The notes beneath the pieces are model-generated. The model saw only the letters and a program-made list of their open reading frames with translations. It ran no database searches and was not told the DNA's origin. A program made the translations under genes and the position numbers. Below, in pieces: positions 32,057 to 40,861 of a stretch of 64,000 nucleotides of DNA. The DNA lies in assembly GCA_041390105.1 (NCBI GenBank), contig JAWKQO010000003.1, positions 558,001 to 622,000 of the forward strand, read 5' to 3'. Within the stretch, counting starts at the first letter, position 1; the number at the start of each line of letters is the position of its first letter. Source of the DNA: Gemmatimonadota bacterium. Its GTDB lineage: Bacteria; Gemmatimonadota; Gemmatimonadetes; Longimicrobiales; Gaopeijiaceae.

Positions 32057-32524
32057 GTGAAGAAACGCAGCGTGTCCGAAGCGATGCACCTGCTGGCTAA
32101 CCTGGGTGTCATCGCCGGCCTCGCGTTCCTCGGTGTCGAGTTGCGACAGAACAACGACCTGATGGAGATGGAGGCCCGGGCGACGCTGACGGAAAACCTG
32201 CAGGATGGCTGGTACCAGATCTCCAGCGATCCGGGCCTCGTAGAGCTGTTCCTCAAGGACCGGAGCGGCCAGGAACTGACGGAAGCGGAGGAGTTCCGTC
32301 TCAACGCCTACTGGATGGGCGTGCTGCTGCGCCGTGAATGGCAATACGAGCACTTTCCGGACGCCGAAACGGGTGTGGCCGGCATGAAGCGTCTCTTCGC
32401 GGCGTACGGTTCCCTGCGACGGGCATGGGGTGGAAGCGACAGCGCCTCGCGGCAGGCAGGCAGGGACAACTTCTCCCCCGAGTTCGTCCGTTTCGTGGAG
32501 ACAGAAGTCCTGCCTGGTTCCTGA
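32057..32524 (+). CDS. small membrane-anchored protein of unknown function
   Basis: A 155-residue protein starting at GTG 32057 behind a strong GGAGG site. One N-terminal transmembrane segment (LLANLGVIAGLAFLGVEL, residues about 11-28) is followed by RQNNDLMEMEARATLTENLQ and a helical soluble domain ending FVRFVETEVLP. This layout (single helix, then a V/EL-RQN motif) is shared by a widespread marine bacterial family of uncharacterised proteins. No catalytic motif is seen. It is probably an inner-membrane protein with a cytoplasmic or periplasmic helical domain. Confidence 0.65.
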   Translation: MKKRSVSEAMHLLANLGVIAGLAFLGVELRQNNDLMEMEARATLTENLQDGWYQISSDPGLVELFLKDRSGQELTEAEEFRLNAYWMGVLLRREWQYEHFPDAETGVAGMKRLFAAYGSLRRAWGGSDSASRQAGRDNFSPEFVRFVETEVLPGS

Positions 32525-32597
32525 AAGACCGGGGATGCCCCGCTCGACGGGCCTTGAGGGCGGGCGACCCACAGACAACGTGCAATGCCACCGACAG

Positions 32598-32990
32598 ATG
32601 ACCCGACTGCACCTGGTGACGCTCGTGGTTCGGGACTACGAACCGGCCATCCGCTTCTTCGTGGACGTACTCGGTTTCGAGCTCGCAGAGGACAGCCCCT
32701 CGCTCACCAACGACGGCCGCCCGAAGCGCTGGGTGGTGGTGCGCCCGCCCGGCGCCGAGACGGGACTCCTGCTGGCGCGCGCGGACGGAGAGCGACAGAC
32801 CCAGGTGGTGGGTGAGCAGTTCGGTGGGAGGGTGGGTCTGTTCCTTCGGGTGGACGACTTCGAGGCCACTTACCGCCGCATGGTGAGCGCCGGCGTGGAG
32901 TTCATCACCACGCCCCGTGACGAGTCGTACGGCAAGGTCGCCGTGTTCGAGGACCTCGAAGGCAATCGCTGGGATCTGTTGGGAGACTGA
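32598..32990 (+). CDS. VOC/glyoxalase-fold protein
   Basis: A 130-residue single-module VOC protein: VVRDYEPAIRFFVDVLGFEL at residues 9-28, KRWVVVRPPGAETGLLLARA, and the C-terminal GKVAVFEDLEGNRWDLLGD. The His in HLVTLVVRDY and the Glu near the end (VFEDLEGN) are candidate metal ligands. Proteins of this kind are typically annotated as glyoxalase/bleomycin-resistance family; the substrate is unknown. It follows the small membrane protein by about 70 bases. Confidence 0.85.
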   Translation: MTRLHLVTLVVRDYEPAIRFFVDVLGFELAEDSPSLTNDGRPKRWVVVRPPGAETGLLLARADGERQTQVVGEQFGGRVGLFLRVDDFEATYRRMVSAGVEFITTPRDESYGKVAVFEDLEGNRWDLLGD

Positions 32991-33102
32991 GGGGCACCGC
33001 GGCCAGCCCGTTCCGTCGCGGACGTTGGCGTCTGCGCGTAACGTGTCCTAGGTTCGCACTGGATCCGCACGGAGGGCCGGTGGACACACCGAGCATGCAG
33101 CC

Positions 33103-33888
33103 ATGAGCTACCAGTTCGACCACGCGTGGCACGCCGAGCGCGCGAGGCTCGCGGCACTCGAGGCTGCGTTCGATCCGTGGAGCATGCGGACCATCATGGG
33201 TGCGGATCCACGCCCGGGCTGGCGATGTCTGGACGTCGGCGCAGGTGGCGGTTCGATCGCGGAACGTCTCTGTCAGATCGTCGGTCCCCAGGGCGAGGTC
33301 GTCGCCACCGACGTCGAGACGAAGTTCCTTCAGGCGCTCACGGCCCCGAACCTACGAGTTCTCCAACACGACGTCGTGACCGACCCGCTGGAAGAGGAGG
33401 GCTACGACCTGATCCATGTTCGTGCTGTGCTCGCCCACCTTCCCCAGCGCGACGCCGTCGTTCAGAAGCTGATTGAGGCGCTCCGCCCAGGGGGATGGCT
33501 TGTGGCCGTGGTCGCTGACTTCTCCACGGTCCGCGCCACCGACGCCTCGCCGGACGATGCAGCGTTCTTCGACCGTAGCTTCGCGTCTGTGATCGATGCG
33601 GCGCGCGTCATCGGCTTCGATCCGTTCTACGGCCGTCGCATCGGCGCTGTGCTGCGTGCCGAAGGGCTACACGATACGCACGTGGAGGGGGTCATTCTCG
33701 AGTGGCACGGCGGGCACGCGCTGGCGGACCTCTATGGGATGACCTTTCAGCGACTGCGCGAGCTGGTCGTTGGAAAGGGCGTGATCTCCGCAGACGACCA
33801 CGCGCGACTGCTCTCCCTCATGGGGTCGACCGATTTCTTCGGGCTGAGCAACACGTTGTATCTGGGACGGGGCCGGAAGCCGGCCTAG
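33103..33888 (+). CDS. class I SAM-dependent methyltransferase
   Basis: A 261-residue methyltransferase. SAM-binding motif I is CLDVGAGGGSIAERLC (residues about 42-57), followed by VVATDVETKFLQAL, the motif II acidic position in NLRVLQHDVVTDPL, and YDLIHVRAVLAHLPQRDAVV with LRPGGWLVAVVADFS. The C-terminal half includes GFDPFYGRRIGAVLRAEGL. The length and pattern are those of small-molecule methyltransferases, but the acceptor is not predictable. It converges with the protease gene 3 bases downstream. Confidence 0.85.
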   Translation: MSYQFDHAWHAERARLAALEAAFDPWSMRTIMGADPRPGWRCLDVGAGGGSIAERLCQIVGPQGEVVATDVETKFLQALTAPNLRVLQHDVVTDPLEEEGYDLIHVRAVLAHLPQRDAVVQKLIEALRPGGWLVAVVADFSTVRATDASPDDAAFFDRSFASVIDAARVIGFDPFYGRRIGAVLRAEGLHDTHVEGVILEWHGGHALADLYGMTFQRLRELVVGKGVISADDHARLLSLMGSTDFFGLSNTLYLGRGRKPA

Positions 33889-33890
33889 GC

Positions 33891-35663
33891 TCAGTCGTAG
33901 AACGACCGCCACGCTGTCCACACGGTCGAGCGATGGAGGCAGAACGTGCTTGAGAAGAAGGACGTGCAGCCCCACGTACGCTCCTGCTGTTCAGACACAT
34001 AGATGTTGCCCTGCAGATCCGTGGCGAACAGGATGGGGCGCTGGGCGGCGTTCGGCTCACGCCATTGGTCCACGGTGATGTAGGCCAGATCGCCGACCTG
34101 ACCACCCACCACCTCGTCGAAGTAGCCGAAGAAATACGCACCCAAGGCCTCCAGTGGGCTCGCTTTCGCAGCAAGCTGCGGGGCCCACAGTGGGATGTCC
34201 GCGCGCCGCCAGTCGGACCAGCCACCGTTCGTGGGATCGGCGCCAGCGGAGAGACGCGTCCACAGCCGTTGCTGGGAGTCCAGCATGACCAGGAGCACCG
34301 CACCGCTTTGCAGGCGCTTGACGTCCAACGCCTGGGCGGAGCTGCCCTCGGGGAGCGTGACGGGCGCGAGTCCTCCCTGCTTCCCGGCGGCGGAAACGCG
34401 GCTGATCCAGACCCCGGAGGAAGCTGCCACGACGATCAGGTCTGCGCCGGTGGCCAAACGCTCCGTCGCGAGCGCACTCAAGTTCGGCTTCGACGTGATA
34501 GGCGTCCACATCGACTGCCCAATCACCTGTCGGAAGAGCGCACCGTCCGTGGTCGAGGCGTAGAGCGTGCTTGAGCCGAGGCCCTCCGCCGCGTCAACAG
34601 CGTCGACCGAGGCTGATCCCGGTGGCCCTGGATGAGTAGCCCACTGACTGCCGAGGTTGGGGGCGACGTCGATACGCCGAAGGGCGCCCCCGTTGCTCAC
34701 CACGAAGACACGGGAGCTTCCAGTGCCGGTCGACGCGGCCGCGACATCACGTGGAGCCTTCAGATAGCCGATGCGACGAAACGGAGCGAAGCGCGCCGTG
34801 GTGCTCGGGCTGGCCCGCACACGACCGGTCAGGTGTTCAGCGTCGACGTCGAGGGCCCACAGCGCCGTCCGGCCCGTCCCGACCGAACTGACCGCGACGG
34901 GCCCCGCTTGCCGCGGTGCCCCGATGAACCGCGCCGCGCTTGGACCACCCGACCCTCCGTGGACCACACCGAGCACTCGGTACACATGGGGCCCCGTCGC
35001 CGCATCCAGGATGGGAGAGCCCGAGTCGCCCCCGAGTATCTTGCACGTGACGGACAGGTAGTCGTTGTCCACGTTCAATAGTGTGCAATCGGTTTCCATG
35101 ATCGCCGGCTGCCACCAGACGTTCCCCAGGAAATCGGCGGGAGTCGGCAGACCGGGAGGCTTGGGACCCGGACCGAAGAACGCTGTATCGCGTGCGTACC
35201 CCAGATGGTGAACGGTGGCCGGTACCGGTCCAGGGACATCGAAGACCAACGGCAGCACACCCGCAATCGGCGGATCGATCGCAGCGATCCCCCAATCGGA
35301 GCGCACGAACTCGGACCCGGTCTGCACGCGCGTCCCTACCACCGCGCGCTGGACCGTCGAGAATGGGTGAGACGTGTTCTGCGGGTGGAAGTTTGGATAG
35401 AACCGGAGCGGTCCCTGCCAGACACCACGGTCGTCGTATGTGAAACAGTGGGCCGCTGCAACAATGTGATTGGCGTCGATCAGAGATGCCGTGCACCCAT
35501 TGTCCAGGAAGCCCACGCCAAGTAGTCCCGTGGGACGCAACTGTGGAATGACAAAGCGCGAGCCCTGAGCATCGGCACCTCCGGCATCGAGACGCAGCCA
35601 CGCTCCCGTGGCACCGACCGCAACAGCAACAGCAACCAGGATAGAGGATCTGACGGGGCGCAT
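33891..35663 (-). CDS. exported trypsin-like serine protease with C-terminal propeller-like region
   Basis: A 590-residue secreted protease. A signal peptide (residues 1 to about 33) precedes an S1-type domain with the triad His72 (VAAAHCF), Asp123 (RSDWGIAAID) and Ser214 (GGDSGSPIL). Residues about 270-590 are beta-rich with recurrent RVFVVSNGGALRRIDV-, TLYASTTDGALFRQV- and LIVVAASSGVWISRV-like blades, which suggests a beta-propeller. ATG 35663 has a GGAGG site; the longer frame is not needed. A role in degrading extracellular protein is likely but the target is unknown. It is convergent with the methyltransferase gene. Confidence 0.85.
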   Translation of the reverse strand: MRPVRSSILVAVAVAVGATGAWLRLDAGGADAQGSRFVIPQLRPTGLLGVGFLDNGCTASLIDANHIVAAAHCFTYDDRGVWQGPLRFYPNFHPQNTSHPFSTVQRAVVGTRVQTGSEFVRSDWGIAAIDPPIAGVLPLVFDVPGPVPATVHHLGYARDTAFFGPGPKPPGLPTPADFLGNVWWQPAIMETDCTLLNVDNDYLSVTCKILGGDSGSPILDAATGPHVYRVLGVVHGGSGGPSAARFIGAPRQAGPVAVSSVGTGRTALWALDVDAEHLTGRVRASPSTTARFAPFRRIGYLKAPRDVAAASTGTGSSRVFVVSNGGALRRIDVAPNLGSQWATHPGPPGSASVDAVDAAEGLGSSTLYASTTDGALFRQVIGQSMWTPITSKPNLSALATERLATGADLIVVAASSGVWISRVSAAGKQGGLAPVTLPEGSSAQALDVKRLQSGAVLLVMLDSQQRLWTRLSAGADPTNGGWSDWRRADIPLWAPQLAAKASPLEALGAYFFGYFDEVVGGQVGDLAYITVDQWREPNAAQRPILFATDLQGNIYVSEQQERTWGCTSFFSSTFCLHRSTVWTAWRSFYD

Positions 35664-35837
35664 GGAGCCTCCGGTTGGGAGGTCGCATCTCCTACCTTGG
35701 CATAAGCGCAGAAGCGGACCGCAGGGGGCCACGAGTCACCTCCTCGGCGAGGGAGGGAGGGTCCGGCCTCGCCGGGAGGGTCTGGACCGAGAGGTCGACT
35801 CGGGTGGTGGCGGTACGCCCGGGTGCTGTCCCGGCTC

Positions 35838-36221
35838 TCAGCCCTCGATGCCGGGAGGCGGAGCCGAGCACAGGGCAGGCGACTGCGCCCGCGTGCGAAG
35901 CCACAGCACCACCTCGGCGATGACGACTGCCACTCCGAACAACGGGTGCAAGGACGCCAATGTCGCCCCCAGTTGCGGGCCGTTGATCACGAGGAACGGG
36001 GCTGCGATCCCCGAGACCAGCGCCAGCCCGACCGGCCAGCCCAGGTGCCTCTTACGGGACACCCCGATCCAGAGTGCCTGCACGATGACGAGCAGGAGCA
36101 CGACGTACCCGAACGTGGGGTGGAAGTCGTAGTTGCCCGCGAACACCAGCAGGCCCGCCCCATAGACCTGGGACAGTGTGGCGGCCAGCACCAGCGTCGT
36201 CAGCGCGTGGAGCCCCTTCAT
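35838..36221 (-). CDS. small four-helix membrane protein
   Basis: A 127-residue hydrophobic protein with about four membrane segments: HALTTLVLAATLSQVYGAGL, YVVLLLVIVQALWIGV, VGLALVSGIAAPFLVI and FGVAVVIAEVVLWL. No motif I can assign. ATG 36221 gives the natural N-terminus. It lies 25 bases downstream of another membrane-protein gene in the same direction and is probably co-transcribed with it. Confidence 0.7.
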   Translation of the reverse strand: MKGLHALTTLVLAATLSQVYGAGLLVFAGNYDFHPTFGYVVLLLVIVQALWIGVSRKRHLGWPVGLALVSGIAAPFLVINGPQLGATLASLHPLFGVAVVIAEVVLWLRTRAQSPALCSAPPPGIEG

Positions 36222-36246
36222 CCGAGCTGCAGCGCGTGGCCGAACC

Positions 36247-36747
36247 TCACGGCCGCCGCGCCGCAGCGTCGGCGCCACCCCCGCGCAGCAGTCCCGATGC
36301 CCACAGCGCGCCCAGCAACACCACGGATATGAGGCCGTGGGTAGCGAAGATCAGCAGCGCCATGCCGTGCGTGAGCCCTCCTTCCGACCGGAGCTGCTGC
36401 ATGTGGATGGCCGTGGCCCCGAGGAAGAAGACCGACCAGGCGATGGCGGGACCCACGAGGTAGGCGCCCCTGATCCGGAGGGCCAGCGTTGCCGCGATGC
36501 CCATGCCAATCAGCGCCCAAACGGCGAACGTCTGGTACGGCGACCCCGCCGGCATGCCCACGGCCTGGGAGGCCTCCGCCGGATGGACGAGCGCGTATCC
36601 CATGAACAGGACCATGGGGATCCCGCAGTAGCCCACCAGGACCCAGCGCAGGACCGCCTCGCCAGCCGCGGAGCTGGTGCGATTCGACAAACGCAGAACG
36701 TGAATGACGGCGCCGGCAAGCACGACGAGCAGAGCGAGGTGAAACAC
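36247..36747 (-). CDS. membrane protein, DUF6790-like
   Basis: A 166-residue membrane protein with about five hydrophobic helices. GSPYQTFAVWALIGMGIAAT and GAYLVGPAIAWSVFFLGATA resemble the DUF6790 family. I place the start at GTG 36747, which has a GGAG site seven bases upstream; the ATG 63 bases further upstream lacks one. It is the first gene of a two-gene membrane operon. Function unknown. Confidence 0.7.
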   Translation of the reverse strand: MFHLALLVVLAGAVIHVLRLSNRTSSAAGEAVLRWVLVGYCGIPMVLFMGYALVHPAEASQAVGMPAGSPYQTFAVWALIGMGIAATLALRIRGAYLVGPAIAWSVFFLGATAIHMQQLRSEGGLTHGMALLIFATHGLISVVLLGALWASGLLRGGGADAAARRP

Positions 36748-36909
36748 GGTCGATCTCCGGTTCGTTGGAACGTGCCGGTGAGTATCCCGCACCACTCTCC
36801 CTCGCATCAAGCGACACCCGCTCTGGGAGTGTCTGAAACTGGACAGATGGGGGGGTGGTGTCTCGCTTCGCCTGGCTGGGACCTGCGGGGCGGACTAACC
36901 TGACCTGCC

Positions 36910-37455
36910 ATGCAACGCTCCCAGACCCGGCTGCGAATGGCGCTGCTCGAGCTGCTCGCCGAGCACGACTACGACGCGATCACGGTAAGTGCCATCGTGG
37001 ATCGCGCCGGTGTCGGTCGTTCCACCTTCTATACCCACTTCGAGTCGAAGGAGGATCTGCTGCTCTCCGGGTTGGAGGGCCGGCTCAGCACGCTCACACG
37101 GCAGGCCCCGCCCGGAACCACCGCGGAAGAAGACGCCCGCCGGTTCCGCTTCTCGATGCCCATGCTGCGACACATCCGTGAGCAGCGCCGCTTCTTCGAG
37201 GCCGCCGTGCTCGGAGGCGCCGATCCGCGGCTGCGGGAGATCAGCGAAGGCATCCTTGCGGATATGATCGCGGTCGAGCTGGAGCGCGTGGGCGGCGCTC
37301 ACGGGTCGCGGGAGATCCTGCTGGGCCGCGCGCGCGCGACCGCAGGAGCGTTTCTGGCGCTGCTGGCCTGGTGGCTGCGTTCAGCGGACCATCTGAGCGC
37401 GGAAGAGATCGACGACCTGTTCCACCACTCCACACTCGGGAGCGCAGTCCGGTGA
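36910..37455 (+). CDS. TetR/AcrR family transcriptional regulator
   Basis: A 181-residue TetR regulator. The HTH is at residues 4-50: TRLRMALLELLAEHDYDAI, VSAIVDRAGVGRSTFYTHFE, SKEDLLLSG. The C-terminal ligand domain includes FSMPMLRHIREQRRFFEAAV and AGAFLALLAWWLRSADHLSA, the pattern of the TetR_C_7-like subgroup. It is followed 31 bases on by an NAD(P)-binding protein that may be its target. Confidence 0.88.
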   Translation: MQRSQTRLRMALLELLAEHDYDAITVSAIVDRAGVGRSTFYTHFESKEDLLLSGLEGRLSTLTRQAPPGTTAEEDARRFRFSMPMLRHIREQRRFFEAAVLGGADPRLREISEGILADMIAVELERVGGAHGSREILLGRARATAGAFLALLAWWLRSADHLSAEEIDDLFHHSTLGSAVR

Positions 37456-37486
37456 GCACTGCTCTCGCGGAGCAGCACCAGGAGTC

Positions 37487-38140
37487 ATGAGGCTCCTGGT
37501 TCTGGGTGCATCGGGTGCGACCGGCCAGTGGGTGACCCGCCTGGCGGCAGGGCGGGGGCACGCCGTGACGGCAGCCGTGCGACCGGAGACACCCTACCGT
37601 GCCCCGGACGGCGTCGAGGTGGTGCGCGGCTCCGTGATGAAGCCGTCGTTTCTCGCACTGCTGTTGAGCGCTGCAGACGCGGTGATCTCGTGCTTGGGAC
37701 TGCGCCGTCGCTCACTGCTTCCGTGGTCCACGCTCCTTTCTCCTCCGGACCTGGTGGAGCGGGTCACGCGCATCGTCGTCGACGCACCTCGCTCGAGGGA
37801 GCTGCAGCGGTTCGTGTGGATCAGCGCGGGCGGCGTCGGGGATAGCGTGGCGCAGACCAGCGCTCCCGTCCGGCTCCTGATCGGCGCCGGCCACGTCGGT
37901 ACCGCCTACCGCGATCTGGAGGCAGCGGAACGCGTGCTGGCGAAGTCGTCCATACCGTCCCTGGCGGTGCGGCCCGTGACGTTGATGCATGGACGCCCGA
38001 CGGGCGTTGTGGGCCCGGTGAGCCGCTATGGCCTCCTCTCCACGGTGCGGCGCAGCGACGTGGCCACATGGATGCTCGACGTGGCGGACGGCTCCTCGTC
38101 GTTCCCCGGGAGTCAGGTGCTGCTGGGGCGGCGCCGCTGA
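37487..38140 (+). CDS. NAD(P)-binding atypical SDR (NmrA-like)
   Basis: A 217-residue Rossmann protein of the atypical short-chain dehydrogenase group. The dinucleotide motif LVLGASGATGQWVTRLAA is at residues 4-21, followed by VRGSVMKPSFLALLLSAAD, VISCLGLRR, RFVWISAGGVG and SSIPSLAVRPVTLMHG. The Tyr-x3-Lys dyad is not clear, as usual for the NAD(P)-binding NmrA-like group. AGGAG precedes the ATG. A redox-sensing or epimerase-like role is possible. Confidence 0.83.
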   Translation: MRLLVLGASGATGQWVTRLAAGRGHAVTAAVRPETPYRAPDGVEVVRGSVMKPSFLALLLSAADAVISCLGLRRRSLLPWSTLLSPPDLVERVTRIVVDAPRSRELQRFVWISAGGVGDSVAQTSAPVRLLIGAGHVGTAYRDLEAAERVLAKSSIPSLAVRPVTLMHGRPTGVVGPVSRYGLLSTVRRSDVATWMLDVADGSSSFPGSQVLLGRRR

Positions 38141-38167
38141 GCTGTGGGCGGAGCCAAGGCTCGGGAC

Positions 38168-38680
38168 TCAATGCCACGACATGACCTGGATCTGCCAGCC
38201 CTCGGTGGGATGGCGTTTCCACACGGCGGCGTACGGGCCCTGTACCCGAGCCGTGTCGGCGCCTCGGAGGACGGCGTACTCGTATCGCGCGACCACGTAG
38301 GCCAGCGAATCGGCTCCCGAGACCTGCAGGTCGAGGTAGCGCACGTCCGCCGTCGTGACGTCTCCAGGGCTGGTCAGAAACGCCTGGATGCTGTCCCGAC
38401 CACGGATGACTCGACCGCCCGGAGGGAGCAGGATCGCGTCTTCAGCATGCAGCATCCCCACCCCGTCCCAGTCCCTGGCGACGGCGGCGCGGACAAGCTG
38501 GGCCCTGCGTGCCAGGATGTCCTGCGAGTTGAACGCATGCAGCGGTGCGCCAGGTCCGGGGGCACAGGCGCTGGCCAGCAGGAGCAGTCCGCCAGCGAGC
38601 TGCGCCCCACCCCACCAGGGCGCCGACAGCGACCTTCTGCCGTCGCTGCGGGGCCTCGATCTCGAGTGACCGGATCTCAC
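38168..38680 (-). CDS. SnoaL/DUF4440-type lipoprotein
   Basis: A 170-residue protein. The signal region AQLAGGLLLLASAC gives a lipobox Cys near position 40, although the n-region from this start is long. The mature part is a SnoaL-like/DUF4440 cone: DILARRAQLVRAAVARDWDG, HAEDAILLPPGGRVIRGRDS and YAAVWKRHPTEGWQIQVMSW. GTG 38680 overlaps the VOC stop by GTGA, which supports both the start and co-transcription. Function unknown; steroid-isomerase-like folds are catalytically diverse. Confidence 0.72.
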   Translation of the reverse strand: MRSGHSRSRPRSDGRRSLSAPWWGGAQLAGGLLLLASACAPGPGAPLHAFNSQDILARRAQLVRAAVARDWDGVGMLHAEDAILLPPGGRVIRGRDSIQAFLTSPGDVTTADVRYLDLQVSGADSLAYVVARYEYAVLRGADTARVQGPYAAVWKRHPTEGWQIQVMSWH

Positions 38681-39117
38681 GAGGCGCTGCCACCGACTCC
38701 TGGCGAGTCCGCCGCACGGCGCGACGCGAAGTACCACTCCTGGCCTTCCGGGTCTCGCACGCCATACCGTCGATCGCCGTAGGGTTGATCTGCAGGCTCC
38801 TCAATGATCTCCGCGCCAGAGCTGCGGGCCCGCTCGCAGTGCGCATCGACGTCATCGATGTAGACGTAGAGGCTGCTGGTCGCGTGGCCAACGTGCCTTG
38901 GGTTCCTATAGTCGCCACCGGGAGACCCCAACATGATGGGGCTGTCCTCGAGCTCCATTTCGGCATGCTGCACCGCGCCGTCGGGGCCGGCCATTCGGCT
39001 GCGCTCCACCAGGCCGAAAGCGTCAGCCAGCCACTCCATCATTGCGCCGGTGTCTTGGTACCGGAGATAGGCGGTGATCCGCGGATAGCCCGCGGGAGGA
39101 CTCAGGCGGGATTGCAT
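38677..39117 (-). CDS. VOC/glyoxalase-fold protein
   Basis: A 146-residue VOC protein (PhnB-like): RITAYLRYQDTGAMMEWLAD at 13-32, DGAVQHAEMELEDSPIMLGS, and YGDRRYGVRDPEGQEWYFAS near the end, the usual D-P-x-G-x-x-W motif. ATG 39117 has an AGGAGG site. It is coupled to the SnoaL lipoprotein gene by a GTGA overlap. Substrate unknown. Confidence 0.85.
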   Translation of the reverse strand: MQSRLSPPAGYPRITAYLRYQDTGAMMEWLADAFGLVERSRMAGPDGAVQHAEMELEDSPIMLGSPGGDYRNPRHVGHATSSLYVYIDDVDAHCERARSSGAEIIEEPADQPYGDRRYGVRDPEGQEWYFASRRAADSPGVGGSAS

Positions 39118-39170
39118 GGTCGTTGCACCTCCTTCCGCACCGGAACGAAGCTGTTGAGGATGTGCCCGCC

Positions 39171-39608
39171 TCACCGCCACGAGGCAAGGAGAGCCCCCAT
39201 CGCCGCTGCGTACATCAGTTGGTAGGCGGCATCGAGCAGGTAGGTGAGGATGGGCTTGTCGGAGAAGAGGAACGCGGTCAGGCCCATGGTGGCGAGGAAC
39301 CCCAGCCAGAGCAGAAGGCCCAACAACGCGCCGCCGGACGCCGAGGAGAGGCCCAGGGTCGAGATGAGCCGGGAGAGCACCACCGCCATCACGAGGTAGC
39401 AGACAAAGGAAACCGCGACGGTCCGGGCTCCATGGCGGCCTATCTCGAGAAGCCTGTCCTCGGAGAACCCATGGGCCCGTGCCCAGACCTCTCCGAACAT
39501 CAAGGGGGAGTACCAGAGCGCGCCGATCACGATCGGAACCATCGCGGCGACTACGACCGCGAGGTAGTTGGCTTCTGCACCCCTCATCACAATCCGCCAG
39601 TCGTCCAT
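39171..39608 (-). CDS. DUF1761 membrane protein
   Basis: A 145-residue protein with four membrane helices in the DUF1761 pattern: ANYLAVVVAAMVPIVIGALW then YSPLMFGEVWARAHG, FVCYLVMAVVLSRLI, LLLWLGFLATMGLTAFLFSD and AYQLMYAAAMGALLASW. It is divergent from an ArsR-type regulator with 50 bases between; an alternative ATG lies at 39587. Function unknown; it may be regulated by that ArsR-like protein. Confidence 0.82.
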   Translation of the reverse strand: MDDWRIVMRGAEANYLAVVVAAMVPIVIGALWYSPLMFGEVWARAHGFSEDRLLEIGRHGARTVAVSFVCYLVMAVVLSRLISTLGLSSASGGALLGLLLWLGFLATMGLTAFLFSDKPILTYLLDAAYQLMYAAAMGALLASWR

Positions 39609-39622
39609 GGTTGGAGTATGAC

Positions 39623-39645
39623 AGTTGTGTCTTACGAAAGCAACT
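39623..39645. promoter_or_regulatory. inverted repeat between the divergent DUF1761 and ArsR-like genes
   Basis: AGTTG at 39623 and CAACT at 39641 form short inverted arms in the 50-base divergent gap. It is a weak candidate operator for the ArsR-like regulator; the arms are short and the spacer is 13 bases. Confidence 0.3.
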
Positions 39646-39658
39646 ACTAACGTACGGC

Positions 39659-39994
39659 ATGAACGCGGGACAGATCGACGGGAGACTCTCGGCCCTGGCC
39701 GACCCCACCAGGCGAGCCCTCCTCCGGAGGACCTGGAGCCGGGAAGTGTCGGCGGGCGAGTTGAGCCAAGGCTTCGCCATGACCCGCTCGGCCGTCTCCC
39801 AGCATCTGCGGGTCCTCCACTCGGCGGGGCTGGTGCGCGTAAGGCGCCAGGGCACGAGTCGATTCTACCGCGCCGACCCGAGCGCCTTGGACGAGGTCAG
39901 GCTGTTCTTCGACCGGTTCTGGGACGCTGCCCTGTCCGACCTCAAGGTCGCCGCCGAAGCGGAACACCGGGGCAGGCGAGGTGAGAACACGTGA
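39659..39994 (+). CDS. ArsR-family transcriptional regulator (SRPBCC-associated)
   Basis: A 111-residue winged-helix regulator. LSALADPTRRALLRRTWSRE, AGELSQGFAMTRSAVSQHLR and LVRVRRQGTSRFYRADPSAL fit the ArsR/SdpR subgroup, which has no metal-thiol motif. ATG 39659. Its stop overlaps the SRPBCC-SnoaL start by GTGA, the common ArsR-AHSA1 operon layout. It probably represses itself and the divergent DUF1761 gene. Confidence 0.87.
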   Translation: MNAGQIDGRLSALADPTRRALLRRTWSREVSAGELSQGFAMTRSAVSQHLRVLHSAGLVRVRRQGTSRFYRADPSALDEVRLFFDRFWDAALSDLKVAAEAEHRGRRGENT

Positions 39995-40842
39995 CCCACC
40001 AACCCACGCACCTCGAGAAGTCGATTGTCATCGACGCGCCACCGGACGTCGTGTTTCCCTTCCTCACCGACCCTCTGCGGATGGTGCAGTGGTGCGGAGA
40101 GTCCGCCGAGCTCGAGCCTCGGCCCGGAGGTGTGTTCAAGCTCACCTTCGAGGGTGGCGTCGTCTCCGAGGGCCGCTACGAGATCGTGGACCCACCGCGT
40201 CGCGTCGTCTTCACTGTCGGAATGTCCGGCAGCATAGTTCCCGTAGGCGGCAGCCGGGTCGAGATCGAGCTGATCCCTGAAGGGCGAGGAACCCGACTCC
40301 TGCTTCGACACACCGGGTTCGATCCTTCCCATCCCGTGTCGGACGGGTGGGATCATCACCTGGGCCGACTGCAACAGGCCGTCGTAGGTCGTGCGCTCGG
40401 CGCCGACCGTTTCGTCGCCGACACCATCGGAGAGCAACACACCATGGACACCCGTGAGCGCAGTGCCGAACTGGCGGTGGGTTGGTTGGAGGCCTGGATG
40501 CGGTTCGACATGGACTGGCTGCGCACTCGGCTGGCCCCGGACTTCACACACACCAGTCCGTTCGGACGGTTCGAGGACCGGGAATCGTACCTGGCGGCCG
40601 TGGAGCCGATGGCCAGGAAGAGCGTCGTCGAGATCCAGATCAAGCACGTGATCTCCACGGGAGACCAGGCCGCAGTCTGGTTCACCAACGTGACGCCCCA
40701 GGGAGGGGTCGAGTCCTGCGATTGGGTTCGCATCGAGGGTGATGTGATCAAGGCCATCCAGTCCTTCTACGACACCGCCACCGTCCGAGCCGTCCTGTCT
40801 CCCTCGGAACAGCGCACGCTGGACGGGGCCGCCCAGCAGTGA
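39991..40842 (+). CDS. SRPBCC (AHSA1-like) domain fused to a SnoaL-like domain
   Basis: A 283-residue two-domain protein. Residues about 9-145 are SRPBCC/AHSA1: EKSIVIDAPPDVVFPFLTDP, MVQWCGESAELEPRPGGVFK, RLLLRHTGFDPSHPVSDGWD. Residues about 150-283 are SnoaL-like: RERSAELAVGWLEAWMRFD, DFTHTSPFGRFEDRESYLAA, VRIEGDVIKAIQSFYDTA. Both are hydrophobic-ligand cones; the fusion is less common. The GTG start overlaps the ArsR-like stop. Ligand unknown. Confidence 0.82.
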   Translation: MTHQPTHLEKSIVIDAPPDVVFPFLTDPLRMVQWCGESAELEPRPGGVFKLTFEGGVVSEGRYEIVDPPRRVVFTVGMSGSIVPVGGSRVEIELIPEGRGTRLLLRHTGFDPSHPVSDGWDHHLGRLQQAVVGRALGADRFVADTIGEQHTMDTRERSAELAVGWLEAWMRFDMDWLRTRLAPDFTHTSPFGRFEDRESYLAAVEPMARKSVVEIQIKHVISTGDQAAVWFTNVTPQGGVESCDWVRIEGDVIKAIQSFYDTATVRAVLSPSEQRTLDGAAQQ

Positions 40843-40861
40843 CGTCCCCGACCCTGCGCGG

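Noticed and set aside
36218..36817. Alternative 199-codon frame overlapping the DUF6790-like gene
   Set aside because: It is Gly/Arg/His-rich without membrane segments, while the overlapping frame has a proper helix pattern and ribosome site.
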